A stretch of 64,000 nt of DNA, from positions 62,001 to 126,000 of the forward strand of contig NZ_JANKMS010000013.1 in NCBI RefSeq assembly GCF_024649945.1. The letters run 5' to 3'. Below the pieces are notes generated by a model, which was not told the DNA's origin, did no database searches, and saw only the letters and a list, made by a program, of their open reading frames with translations. A program made the position numbers and the translations under genes. Of the stretch, positions 7,992 to 14,222 are shown in pieces (position 1 is the first letter of the stretch; each line of letters begins with the position of its first letter). Source of the stretch: Flavobacterium panacis (GTDB taxonomy: Bacteria > Bacteroidota > Bacteroidia > Flavobacteriales > Flavobacteriaceae).

Positions 7992-8009
7992 GTATTTATA
8001 CGGTTTTTT
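7992..8009. repeat. 18-bp direct repeat, copy 2
   Basis: GTATTTATACGGTTTTTT, identical to 4097-4114. It lies 66 bp upstream of the start of the 1022-residue gene, where it could also act as a regulator site. Confidence 0.6.
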
Positions 8010-8128
8010 ACTATTAAATAATTATTAACTATTTGTTATTAAGTAAGTTGTGTTTTGTGTTTTAAAATAAAGAAAACCCAATAAAACCTAACCAATCCAA
8101 AGGTTTTATAAATAATAAAAAACAAAAA

Positions 8129-8151
8129 AGCCCAACCAAAAGGTCGAGCTT
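8129..8151 (-). terminator. Terminator of the LytTR operon
   Basis: On the minus strand AGCTCGACC-TTTT-GGTTGGGCT forms a full 9-pair stem when G-U pairs are allowed. A TTTTTTG run follows. It lies ~50 bp past the response-regulator stop. Confidence 0.75.
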
Positions 8152-8199
8152 CTCAAAAATTATCTCATTGTCTAATGGACAAATTCTCTAATTAAAAAA

Positions 8200-8913
8200 T
8201 CATCTCATTGGCAAATTGTCCAACAAAATCTGATATTTTCTCCCTACGGGAATAGCATCGCCATTTGACATCGTAAGATTTTTAAAAGTAACTGCGGTAA
8301 TCTTTTGAGTATTGACAATAAAAGAACGATGCACTTGTACAAAATGCGAACAGTCAATTTCGGCGCTGATGCTGGCCAGTGAGCCGTAAATAATGATAGG
8401 CGATTTTAGTTTGCAGTTGTAAAGTTTCATGTAGTTGCCTAGACTTTCGATATACAGAATATCAGAAAGAGGTGTTTCTATAGTTTGGCCGTTAGAACGG
8501 TATGAAAGTACTTTTTCGTTCGTATTGCTTTCTTTTTTTATAGTGTTTCCAGAATGATAGGTTTTGGCTTTTTCAATGGCTTTAGTGAATTTATCCAGCG
8601 AAATTGGTTTCATTAAATAATCAATTGCATCGTTTTGATAGGCCGAAAGCGCAAAATCAGAATAAGCGGTGGTTACAATCGTGATGGGACGATTGGGCTG
8701 AAGTTCCATTAATTCTACACCTGAAATTACGGGCATATTAATATCCAGAAAAATAATATCGTATTGGTTTTCGTTAAGCAGTTTTATGGCTTCCATACCA
8801 TTAAAAGCGCTACCAGAATGTTCCAGTTCGTCAAATTTGGAGATGTGCGAAATCAGTGCTTTGTGCGCCGGTGATTCGTCATCGATTATAAGACAGCGGT
8901 AGGTAAGTGCCAT
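8200..8913 (-). CDS. LytTR-family response regulator
   Basis: 237 residues. Residues 1-120 are a receiver domain: acidic pair D11-D12, phospho-acceptor Asp57 in IIFLDINMP, Thr/Ala switch region and Lys102 in YLMKPIS. Residues ~135-237 are a LytTR DNA-binding domain (SDILYIESLGNYMKLY, HFVQVHRSFIVN, NGDAIPVGRKY). It should be phosphorylated by the kinase encoded just upstream (8886-9884), whose 3' end overlaps this gene by 28 bp, so the pair is translationally coupled. The likely target is the divergent DUF6268 gene or the operon itself, through the nested palindrome at 9938-9979; that is inference from position. Confidence 0.93.
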   Translation of the reverse strand: MALTYRCLIIDDESPAHKALISHISKFDELEHSGSAFNGMEAIKLLNENQYDIIFLDINMPVISGVELMELQPNRPITIVTTAYSDFALSAYQNDAIDYLMKPISLDKFTKAIEKAKTYHSGNTIKKESNTNEKVLSYRSNGQTIETPLSDILYIESLGNYMKLYNCKLKSPIIIYGSLASISAEIDCSHFVQVHRSFIVNTQKITAVTFKNLTMSNGDAIPVGRKYQILLDNLPMR

Positions 8914-9884
8914 ATACTTAATTTTACAACAAACATATTTTTCTCTTTCTGGCAGCTCAAATCGTGTTTCAAGCCGTAAACTTCTAGACGTCTTTTTAGG
9001 TTTTCAATGCCGATTCCGGTGCTCGAAAGGCGAGATCCCGAATCGAGATAATTGTTTTTTAAAGTAAAAGTCAAATTTCGACATTTTACTTTTAAATCCA
9101 GATTAATAAAAGGTTCGAGAGTTTCTGCAGAAAATTTCACAGCATTTTCAACCAATGGTAAAAAGAATAAAGGCGGAATCTCGATTTGATCATTAATGCC
9201 TTCAATGTTTTGGTTTACCGTCAATCGCTCATTTCTGAACGTATAATATTCAATATATTTTTTTACAAAGTCAATTTCTTCTTCCACCAGAACATAATCT
9301 TTTTTAGAAGCTTCAATCTGATAACGCAACATATCCGAAAGATTCAGAATTCGATCTGGAACTTTGTCTGGTTCTGCCAGCGCTTCGCCATATAGATTGT
9401 TCATGGCATTCAATAAAAAATGCGGATTTAATTGCTGTTTTAAAAACGAAAGTTCCGATTTGAAATTCATAATGTCTTTGTCGGCCTGCATCATTTTTTT
9501 GGTAATCACAACGTGCATAAAATAGAAAAACATTCCGTTTATGATGAGCGATAAAATTTGGAGCGTTTTAAAATTCCCCAATCCGACAAGTGGGAAAAAC
9601 CAATTCATAAAAAAGTAAAAACAAGTCCAGTACACTACAAGAAGTATAAAGAAAGTTTTGACTTTTCTTTTAAACAAAAAAGGTCTGATAATACAAATGT
9701 TGAAAATAGTAATCCAGACAATGCATGGAAAATAACCTACGGCAATTTGGCTCAAAATATAAGACCAAGTGTGTCCATCAAGTTTTATTTCGTCATAAAC
9801 GCAGGCTAGAATAACTAAGTAAACCAATGTGTTTACGAGGATATTTCGTAGAAAAAAGTTCTGATAAATTTTGGAGATCGTCAT
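8886..9884 (-). CDS. LytS-like sensor histidine kinase
   Basis: 332 residues. Four hydrophobic segments (about residues 14-30, 43-65, 77-95 and 108-127) make a membrane sensor with short loops. A cytosolic His_kinase-type domain follows, with phospho-acceptor His155 in KQQLNPHFLLNAMNNL. The N box is LVENAVKF; the rest of the ATP-binding domain is the short divergent type of this family (STGIGIENLKRRLEVYG). There is no periplasmic sensor domain, so the signal may be membrane-borne. It is first in a two-gene operon. Its -7-like TATTTTTG (9897-9890) lies only 5 nt before the ATG, suggesting a leaderless or nearly leaderless transcript. Confidence 0.92.
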   Translation of the reverse strand: MTISKIYQNFFLRNILVNTLVYLVILACVYDEIKLDGHTWSYILSQIAVGYFPCIVWITIFNICIIRPFLFKRKVKTFFILLVVYWTCFYFFMNWFFPLVGLGNFKTLQILSLIINGMFFYFMHVVITKKMMQADKDIMNFKSELSFLKQQLNPHFLLNAMNNLYGEALAEPDKVPDRILNLSDMLRYQIEASKKDYVLVEEEIDFVKKYIEYYTFRNERLTVNQNIEGINDQIEIPPLFFLPLVENAVKFSAETLEPFINLDLKVKCRNLTFTLKNNYLDSGSRLSSTGIGIENLKRRLEVYGLKHDLSCQKEKNMFVVKLSIWHLPTAVL

Positions 9885-9937
9885 AACGGCAAAAATAATA
9901 TAATCGTATAGTTTTTAGCCCTTTGTAAACAATAAAT

Positions 9938-9979
9938 TATACCAACGCCATTCGTATAAATTATACGCCGTTGGTATAA
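9938..9979. promoter_or_regulatory. Nested palindrome in the divergent LytS/DUF6268 promoter
   Basis: Outer arms TTATACCAACG (9938-9948) and CGTTGGTATAA (9969-9979) are perfect inverted copies. Inside them is a second inverted repeat, CGTATAA-A-TTATACG (9953-9967). The site lies ~54 bp upstream of the kinase start and ~85 bp upstream of the DUF6268 start. It is a likely regulator site, most simply for the LytTR protein. Confidence 0.55.
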
Positions 9980-10008
9980 AAACACTATTATAATAAGAGT
10001 GTCTCCTT

Positions 10009-10016
10009 TACTTTTG
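10009..10016 (+). promoter_or_regulatory. -7 element of the DUF6268 gene
   Basis: TACTTTTG fits TAnnTTTG. No TTG is found 17-23 bp upstream, where the palindrome's right arm ends 29 bp away. That would suit an activator-dependent promoter. Confidence 0.45.
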
Positions 10017-10064
10017 AACCGAATTTCAAATATCATCCAAACAAATTTATTATAGCACAAGTTT

Positions 10065-11054
10065 ATGAAATCCAAAATCATTTCAGTTTTAGTTGTATTC
10101 ATCTCATTAAAAGCTATGGGACAGGAAAAGGAGCCAGGCATGAAAACGTTAGGAAAAGCCATAGTCGATAAGTTTCCGACAACAAGAACTTTTGATGTGC
10201 AATACGAACAGCTTGGACCTTCGAACTACGATTCGGAATTGTTTGGTAATAAATTTGAAAGAGGAAGAGTAGAAAGTCACAGCCGATTTAAAGCTGCCTT
10301 TAATCTGCCATTTTATGCTACAAAATCAAAGCGATTTGTTTTAACGTCTTCTTTGCGTTATAAATATGAAAATTACCAATTTGGCGATATTTACAATTAC
10401 GGAACCAATGAAACGTATAGGAGAGAAAATGCCGATGTTCACTACTGGGCAGGAGCATTAACGGCAACTTATATGTCTTCTCTTTTCGGAAAACCGGCCA
10501 TTTATAGCGCAACCGCAACTGTAGATGGGGACGAAGAAAATCTACAGCGTGTAAAAGGTTTTGCATCGGGGGTTTTGGTGCTAAAAAGAACGCCTTCAAC
10601 CACTATTACTGCTGGAGTTTTGGTGTTGCTGGATCCGTCTTCGATTGTGCCGATGACGCCACTTTTGTCTATTAACCATAAATTTAAAAACTCAAAATGG
10701 GATATGGATTTTATTCTGCCACAACGTCTTTTGTTTAGAAGAGAATTGCTGGAAAACGGAAGAATTTCTTTAGGGACAGAATTGAATACGGAGAATTTTT
10801 ATCTGCATTTAAACAGTCCTAACATGAAAGGAGTTTACGAACTCAACCAATTAGAACTAAAATCGGGGATTACTTATGAGTATAGTTTTACTCCAAAACT
10901 TATTGCGTTTGCAAAAGCAGGTATCAATAATGTAGTAAGTGCCCGAATTACAGAACGTGGCGAACGAACGAATCGTTACGTATATGACCAAAAAGAAGAT
11001 GCGCAAGGTTATGTTAGATTTGGAATCTCTTATAATCTTTTTGACAGAAAGTAA
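10065..11054 (+). CDS. DUF6268-type outer-membrane beta-barrel protein
   Basis: 329 residues with a signal peptide (cleavage near KAMGQ). The rest is strand-rich with alternating hydrophobic residues (FDVQYEQLG, SRFKAAFNLPFYATKSKRFVLTSSLRYKYENYQF, ending YVRFGISYNLFDRK with a terminal-strand pattern). I recognise it as the DUF6268 barrel family, common near LytTR systems in Bacteroidetes; its cargo is unknown. The divergent two-component pair upstream and the palindrome between them suggest it is the regulated output. The chosen ATG follows a TACTTTTG promoter element by ~50 bp. Confidence 0.8.
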   Translation: MKSKIISVLVVFISLKAMGQEKEPGMKTLGKAIVDKFPTTRTFDVQYEQLGPSNYDSELFGNKFERGRVESHSRFKAAFNLPFYATKSKRFVLTSSLRYKYENYQFGDIYNYGTNETYRRENADVHYWAGALTATYMSSLFGKPAIYSATATVDGDEENLQRVKGFASGVLVLKRTPSTTITAGVLVLLDPSSIVPMTPLLSINHKFKNSKWDMDFILPQRLLFRRELLENGRISLGTELNTENFYLHLNSPNMKGVYELNQLELKSGITYEYSFTPKLIAFAKAGINNVVSARITERGERTNRYVYDQKEDAQGYVRFGISYNLFDRK

Positions 11055-11089
11055 AAAAATAGAGTTTTAAGATTTAAAAATGTGTAGTT

Positions 11090-11302
11090 ATGATTGTTGA
11101 AATTTTTAAAACAAACGTAGAAAAGGAAACCGAAACCAATTACATTATTGCAGTTATCAAAAGACAGTTTCCATCCTATAAGGTTAATTTTGATTTAGAA
11201 GACTGCGATAAAATTCTGAGAGTAGAAGCCTTAGAACCACAATGGAATGCTATCATTGATTATGTCAATTGCTTAGGATTTTCTTGTGTGAGATTGGAAT
11301 AG
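11090..11302 (+). CDS. Small protein with HMA-like pattern
   Basis: 70 residues, starting 35 bp after the DUF6268 stop. The alternation of strand and helix (VEIFKTNV...ETNYIIAVIKRQFPSYKVNFDLEDCDKILRVEAL...IIDYVNCLGFSCVRLE) resembles the ferredoxin-like fold of heavy-metal-associated domains. The usual CxxC metal site is absent; single cysteines occur in EDCDK, VNCLG and FSCVR. It is probably cytosolic and possibly co-transcribed with the barrel gene. The function is unknown. Confidence 0.7.
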   Translation: MIVEIFKTNVEKETETNYIIAVIKRQFPSYKVNFDLEDCDKILRVEALEPQWNAIIDYVNCLGFSCVRLE

Positions 11303-11616
11303 TCTTTTTGATTAAGATCAGCCAGATTACAATTTGAAACTGAAGCAAAAACAGGTAGAAATACGTAGCTGTATTCTTTTGTTTATAAATAATTTTGTGC
11401 AATATTTTGTTTTAAATGTAAAACTATTCAGATGTTAAATTTTATTCTTTCTCTTTTTCTTTTTCTGTTGGAACAATTGTTTTAGTTGAGCTATTGTGCT
11501 TTAGTAGAAGGAATTATTGTTTATGATAACATGGTTTAAAGGCTATTCTTGGTTATAAAAAAAAAGCTGTAAACTTAGATTTACAGCTTTTTTGTTTTGT
11601 ATAAATTGAATTTGCT
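11303..11616. other. Gene-free stretch between convergent genes
   Basis: AT-rich, with no coding frame I can support. It ends in the bidirectional hairpin at 11557-11593. Confidence 0.6.
11557..11593. terminator. Bidirectional terminator
   Basis: AAAAAAGCTGTAAA pairs with TTTACAGCTTTTTT around CTTAGA. It has A/T runs on both sides and lies between the convergent genes ending at 11302 and 11617. Confidence 0.8.
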
Positions 11617-12669
11617 TTAATACATTTTAGTTGCAAATAAGTAACTTTCGCCAAAACCAGTGTTAAATATCATGTTGTTTATTGTTGCGGTGCCCATTGG
11701 GGTTGCTGCATTTAAAATTGAGTATAGTGTCGTATTGTTGGTTACTTCTATTACTGCAACGCCTGAAAGTAAACTATACATATCTAAGTAGTCTATAGAT
11801 CCACTTATTAAGCTACTTCCAACAAAAGAAAAGTTAGTATTTGTCTTGGCTGTCTGAGATTCGCTTAAAGACATTTGAATCCATAAGCTACTATTGACAG
11901 GTATTGCATTATTTTGTATTAATTCACCATAATAGACTAACCAACGACCTGGTGTAAGTACTATTTTGCGTCCTAAATATTTAGGGGCAGAAGGAGATGC
12001 GCTTGTGTATGTTCTATTTCCTGCTGCGATGGTTGTTGTGCTTAGGACAAAACCGCCTTCGGTTCCTGGTAAGCTTTGCCATGTAGCTAATCCGTTTGCA
12101 TCGCTGGTTAATACTTTGGCATAACCTTCAGATCCATCTTTGATTTGTAAGGCTCCGGCGGATGTTCCGTTATTGATTTGTATTTTGGCTGTAGTGCCTC
12201 CAGTTAATGGAGTAGTTGTATTAACTAGAAGTTGTCCATTCGAAGTAATACGCATTCTCTCTGTACTGTTGGTTTCTAATGGGAAATCAAAAGCATCATT
12301 TGTTCCAATCGCTTTTATGGCTCCATTGTTATTTCCGTCTTGTATCCAAGTATCCATTGCTGAGGAGACACGAATCCATTTTGTACCATTGTTGAAATAT
12401 TCGCCTGGAGTAACTGCATTTATGCCAGTTCCAGCGGTTGCGGTATTCCAAACATGCATTCCTGCTACATGTGCTGTCATAGGCGCAATATTGTTAATGG
12501 CTGTTAGAGCTACTTTGGGCAATAAAAGCCCTTTGGTATTAGTCCCATCTGTTTTGTTTAAATCTAAAACAGCATCTTTATTTGGGTTATTGCTTGGTAT
12601 TCCCACTTGTGCATTTGTACTCATTGTTAGACACCAAAAAAAGAGTGTCATTTTAAAAATCTTTTTCAT
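11617..12669 (-). CDS. Surface-protein family member with a different head (locus 2)
   Basis: 350 residues with a signal peptide ending STNAQ. The shaft matches the locus 1 proteins closely (NPNKDAVLDLNKTDGTNT, KGLLLPKVALT, AGMHVWNTATAG, TPGEYFNNGTKWI, TERMRITSNGQLLVNTTT, GALQIKDGSEG). From about residue 200 onward the head is unrelated by eye: SAPKYLGRKIVLTPGRWLVYYG, then a serine/threonine-rich strand pattern ending YLFATKMY. This head has a jelly-roll-like look. The gene is the only surface gene of locus 2, 160 bp downstream of the small regulator at 12830, with the conserved hairpin in the gap. The function is probably cell-surface and is unproven. Confidence 0.85.
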   Translation of the reverse strand: MKKIFKMTLFFWCLTMSTNAQVGIPSNNPNKDAVLDLNKTDGTNTKGLLLPKVALTAINNIAPMTAHVAGMHVWNTATAGTGINAVTPGEYFNNGTKWIRVSSAMDTWIQDGNNNGAIKAIGTNDAFDFPLETNSTERMRITSNGQLLVNTTTPLTGGTTAKIQINNGTSAGALQIKDGSEGYAKVLTSDANGLATWQSLPGTEGGFVLSTTTIAAGNRTYTSASPSAPKYLGRKIVLTPGRWLVYYGELIQNNAIPVNSSLWIQMSLSESQTAKTNTNFSFVGSSLISGSIDYLDMYSLLSGVAVIEVTNNTTLYSILNAATPMGTATINNMIFNTGFGESYLFATKMY

Positions 12670-12773
12670 AAATCTTGAAATAATTGTTTTGTTGTTACTA
12701 TAAAACCTTTAAAAGGTTCTGAAGATTGATTGCTTTTGTTTTTGGAGTAGAGGGAGCACAACAAAGTGAATGT

Positions 12774-12801
12774 TTGTTTCGCGAAGTGGTATTTGAAACA
12801 A
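12774..12801 (-). promoter_or_regulatory. Hairpin with conserved loop (locus 2)
   Basis: TTGTTTC pairs perfectly with GAAACAA. The enclosed bases read AAATACCACTTC on the minus strand, as in 2838-2864. Stem bases differ from locus 1 on both arms, so pairing is preserved while sequence changes. It lies 28 bp after the small-regulator stop. Confidence 0.55.
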
Positions 12802-12829
12802 GTTGAGGTAAGTAGTATTGTGTAGAGGC

Positions 12830-13036
12830 TTATAATTTGTATAGCTGGCTTTTGATGGCTTTTATAGCTTCGTTGTTGAGTCTGATGTATTTGGCTTTTA
12901 TCATATTGCAGATAATACCTGTACGATCTCCTCTAATGGATTTTCTGATATAGTCTTGAGTATAACCGTATCTCGCTTGTATAATCTTTAGTACATCCTG
13001 ATTATAACTTGGTTTTGTTTTTTCATTTTTGTCCAT
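12830..13036 (-). CDS. Small Cro-like DNA-binding protein (locus 2, distal)
   Basis: 68 residues, the same length as the locus 1 protein and closely similar: SYNQDVLKI, RYGYTQDYIRKSIRGDRTGIIC, LNNEAIKAI. The basic IRKSIRGDR segment would be the recognition helix. It follows the 84-residue paralog (13120-13374) by 83 bp on the same strand and precedes the surface gene. It probably binds DNA at the switch region; no test of that is visible here beyond the conserved arrangement. Confidence 0.65.
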   Translation of the reverse strand: MDKNEKTKPSYNQDVLKIIQARYGYTQDYIRKSIRGDRTGIICNMIKAKYIRLNNEAIKAIKSQLYKL

Positions 13037-13119
13037 TGTTTTTGTTTTTTAATCTTCCAAGAAGGTATTTCACTCTAAATAGAAGATGATTTGCTTACAT
13101 TTCCATATTGTTTGTTTTT

Positions 13120-13374
13120 CTAATTATTAATAATTGCTTTTTTAGGACTAGGATTAGCGTCTTTTTTTAAAAGATTCTTGATTATTTCCTGAAAAGCTTT
13201 ATCGAGTTCTTTGTAATCATTTTTTATTCTATCTGCAGTAATACTCAAATTGTGTCCGCTTAAACATTGCCGAACATAAACAGTTGTAAGTCCGTATTTC
13301 TCTACCAAAGCTTTTATTATTCGCTGGTCGTAAGTATACTTCCTGTTTTTTTTCGTTTCTTTGCTCATTTTCAC
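13120..13374 (-). CDS. Small Cro-like DNA-binding protein (locus 2, proximal)
   Basis: 84 residues, basic at both ends. The pattern YDQRIIKALVEKYGLTTVYVRQCLSGHNLSITADRIKNDYKEL aligns with the two 68-residue proteins (KYG, Y-V-R, G, D-x-I-K-x-x-Y-x-x-L) and ends in a lysine-rich tail. It is the first minus-strand gene of locus 2, directly divergent from the CI-like gene at 13458, with a textbook promoter (13397-13426) upstream. Of the two in-frame ATGs (13374, 13368) either may be used. The role is inferred as a Cro-like partner. Confidence 0.65.
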   Translation of the reverse strand: MKMSKETKKNRKYTYDQRIIKALVEKYGLTTVYVRQCLSGHNLSITADRIKNDYKELDKAFQEIIKNLLKKDANPSPKKAIINN

Positions 13375-13396
13375 TTTTTGTTTCTTATTGCAAATG

Positions 13397-13426
13397 CAAA
13401 GATATAACCTATTTTCTATTTTGCAA
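13397..13426 (-). promoter_or_regulatory. Promoter of the locus 2 small regulator
   Basis: On the minus strand TTG (13426-13424), 19 bp, then TATCTTTG (13404-13397), a near-ideal Bacteroidetes promoter. The ATG lies 22 bp downstream. The operator-like box 13410-13418 sits in the spacer, 6 bp from the -7 element. Confidence 0.7.
13410..13418. promoter_or_regulatory. Operator-like box 1, locus 2
   Basis: TATTTTCTA inside the spacer of the leftward promoter. It has the same sequence and the same relative position as 3125-3133 in locus 1. Confidence 0.55.
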
Positions 13427-13440
13427 GAAAATTACTAGAA

Positions 13441-13449
13441 TATTTTCTA
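13441..13449. promoter_or_regulatory. Operator-like box 2, locus 2
   Basis: TATTTTCTA starting exactly 31 bp after box 1 and ending 8 bp before the CI-like ATG. Here it forms a good palindrome, TAGAA-TATT-TTCTA (13436-13449). It also overlaps a weak -7-like sequence with TTG 17 bp upstream (13421-13423), so it may coincide with the rightward promoter. Confidence 0.55.
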
Positions 13450-13457
13450 CTTGTTTT

Positions 13458-14180
13458 ATGAAGGCGATTGAACGTTTATATGAATATCTCGAATTTAAAG
13501 GGCTTAAAGTAACTCCTTTTGAAGTTAAAACTGGGCTTTCAAATGGATATTTGGGTAAGCAATTTAAAAGAAAGGCAGATTTAGGAGAGACTATTTTACT
13601 TAAAATACTAGAAAATTGTCAGGATTTAAATCCTGTTTGGCTATTAATGGGAGATGGTCTTATGTTAAATCCTGATTCTTCTGTAGGTAATAAAGCAGAA
13701 ATAGAACAATATGTGACTAGTGATTTCTCCTTGAAAACAGATAAAACCAAAAAAAGGCAATTTATTCCTTTATTTGATATTCAAGAAACAACTTCTGTGG
13801 CGGCTCTGTTTTGTAATCAGGAACAACAAGAACCTGTCGATTATATGGCAATTCCTAATCTGCCAAAATGTGACGGTGCAATCTCAGTAAGCGGAGATAG
13901 TATGTATCCTTTAATAAAATCAGGAGATGTTGTGCTGTATAAAAAGGTCAAAAATACTATCGAAACAATCTTTTGGGGAGAAATGTATCTGGTGTCGATT
14001 TTAGATGAAGACGGCAATGAGTTTAACATGATACGCTGGATTCAAAAATCGGAACAAGGAAATGAATATCTCAAATTGGTAAGTGAAAATGAAAAACATG
14101 AGCCTAAAGATTTGCCTATTCAGTCTATTAACGGCTTGGCTCTTATTAAAGCTTCTCTTCGTGTAAATTCGATGTCTTAA
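13458..14180 (+). CDS. CI-like transcriptional regulator: XRE HTH plus S24/LexA-like domain (locus 2)
   Basis: 240 residues, a paralog of 3176-3859 with the same layout. The N-terminal HTH ends LNPVWLLMGDGLML. The C-terminal S24-like fold has PLFDIQETTSVAAL, ISVSGDSMYPLIKSGDVVLYKK, IFWGEMYLVSI and LALIKASLRVN. The serine motif is intact (Ser148), but the lysine of the dyad appears to be Arg193 (MIRWIQKS), and no Ala-Gly cleavage pair is seen. Its ATG follows operator box 2 by 8 bp, so it probably autoregulates from a very short leader. It is expected to control the leftward small regulators and the surface gene at 11617. Confidence 0.85.
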   Translation: MKAIERLYEYLEFKGLKVTPFEVKTGLSNGYLGKQFKRKADLGETILLKILENCQDLNPVWLLMGDGLMLNPDSSVGNKAEIEQYVTSDFSLKTDKTKKRQFIPLFDIQETTSVAALFCNQEQQEPVDYMAIPNLPKCDGAISVSGDSMYPLIKSGDVVLYKKVKNTIETIFWGEMYLVSILDEDGNEFNMIRWIQKSEQGNEYLKLVSENEKHEPKDLPIQSINGLALIKASLRVNSMS

Positions 14181-14208
14181 ATGTAATAAAGTTTTGGGCA
14201 TTATTTTC

Positions 14209-14216
14209 TACATTTG
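14209..14216 (+). promoter_or_regulatory. -7 element of the SulP gene
   Basis: TACATTTG fits TAnnTTTG and ends 6 nt before the ATG at 14223. The transcript would be leaderless or nearly so. No well-spaced TTG is seen. Confidence 0.4.
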
Positions 14217-14222
14217 TGCCCT

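Noticed and set aside
12140..12703. 187-codon plus-strand frame opposite the locus 2 surface gene
   Set aside because: The minus strand carries the conserved shaft blocks shared with three paralogs, so the plus frame is a shadow.
1..14180. Prophage
   Set aside because: The CI/Cro-like switches look phage-derived, but no integrase, replication, packaging, capsid or lysis gene is present. Genes between the switches are ordinary bacterial ones.
14202..14210. A further TATTTTCTA box, upstream of the SulP gene
   Set aside because: It has no partner at 31 bp, and a 9-mer of this composition is expected a few times by chance in 64 kb of AT-rich DNA. It may still matter, as it overlaps the SulP -7 element, but I do not claim it.
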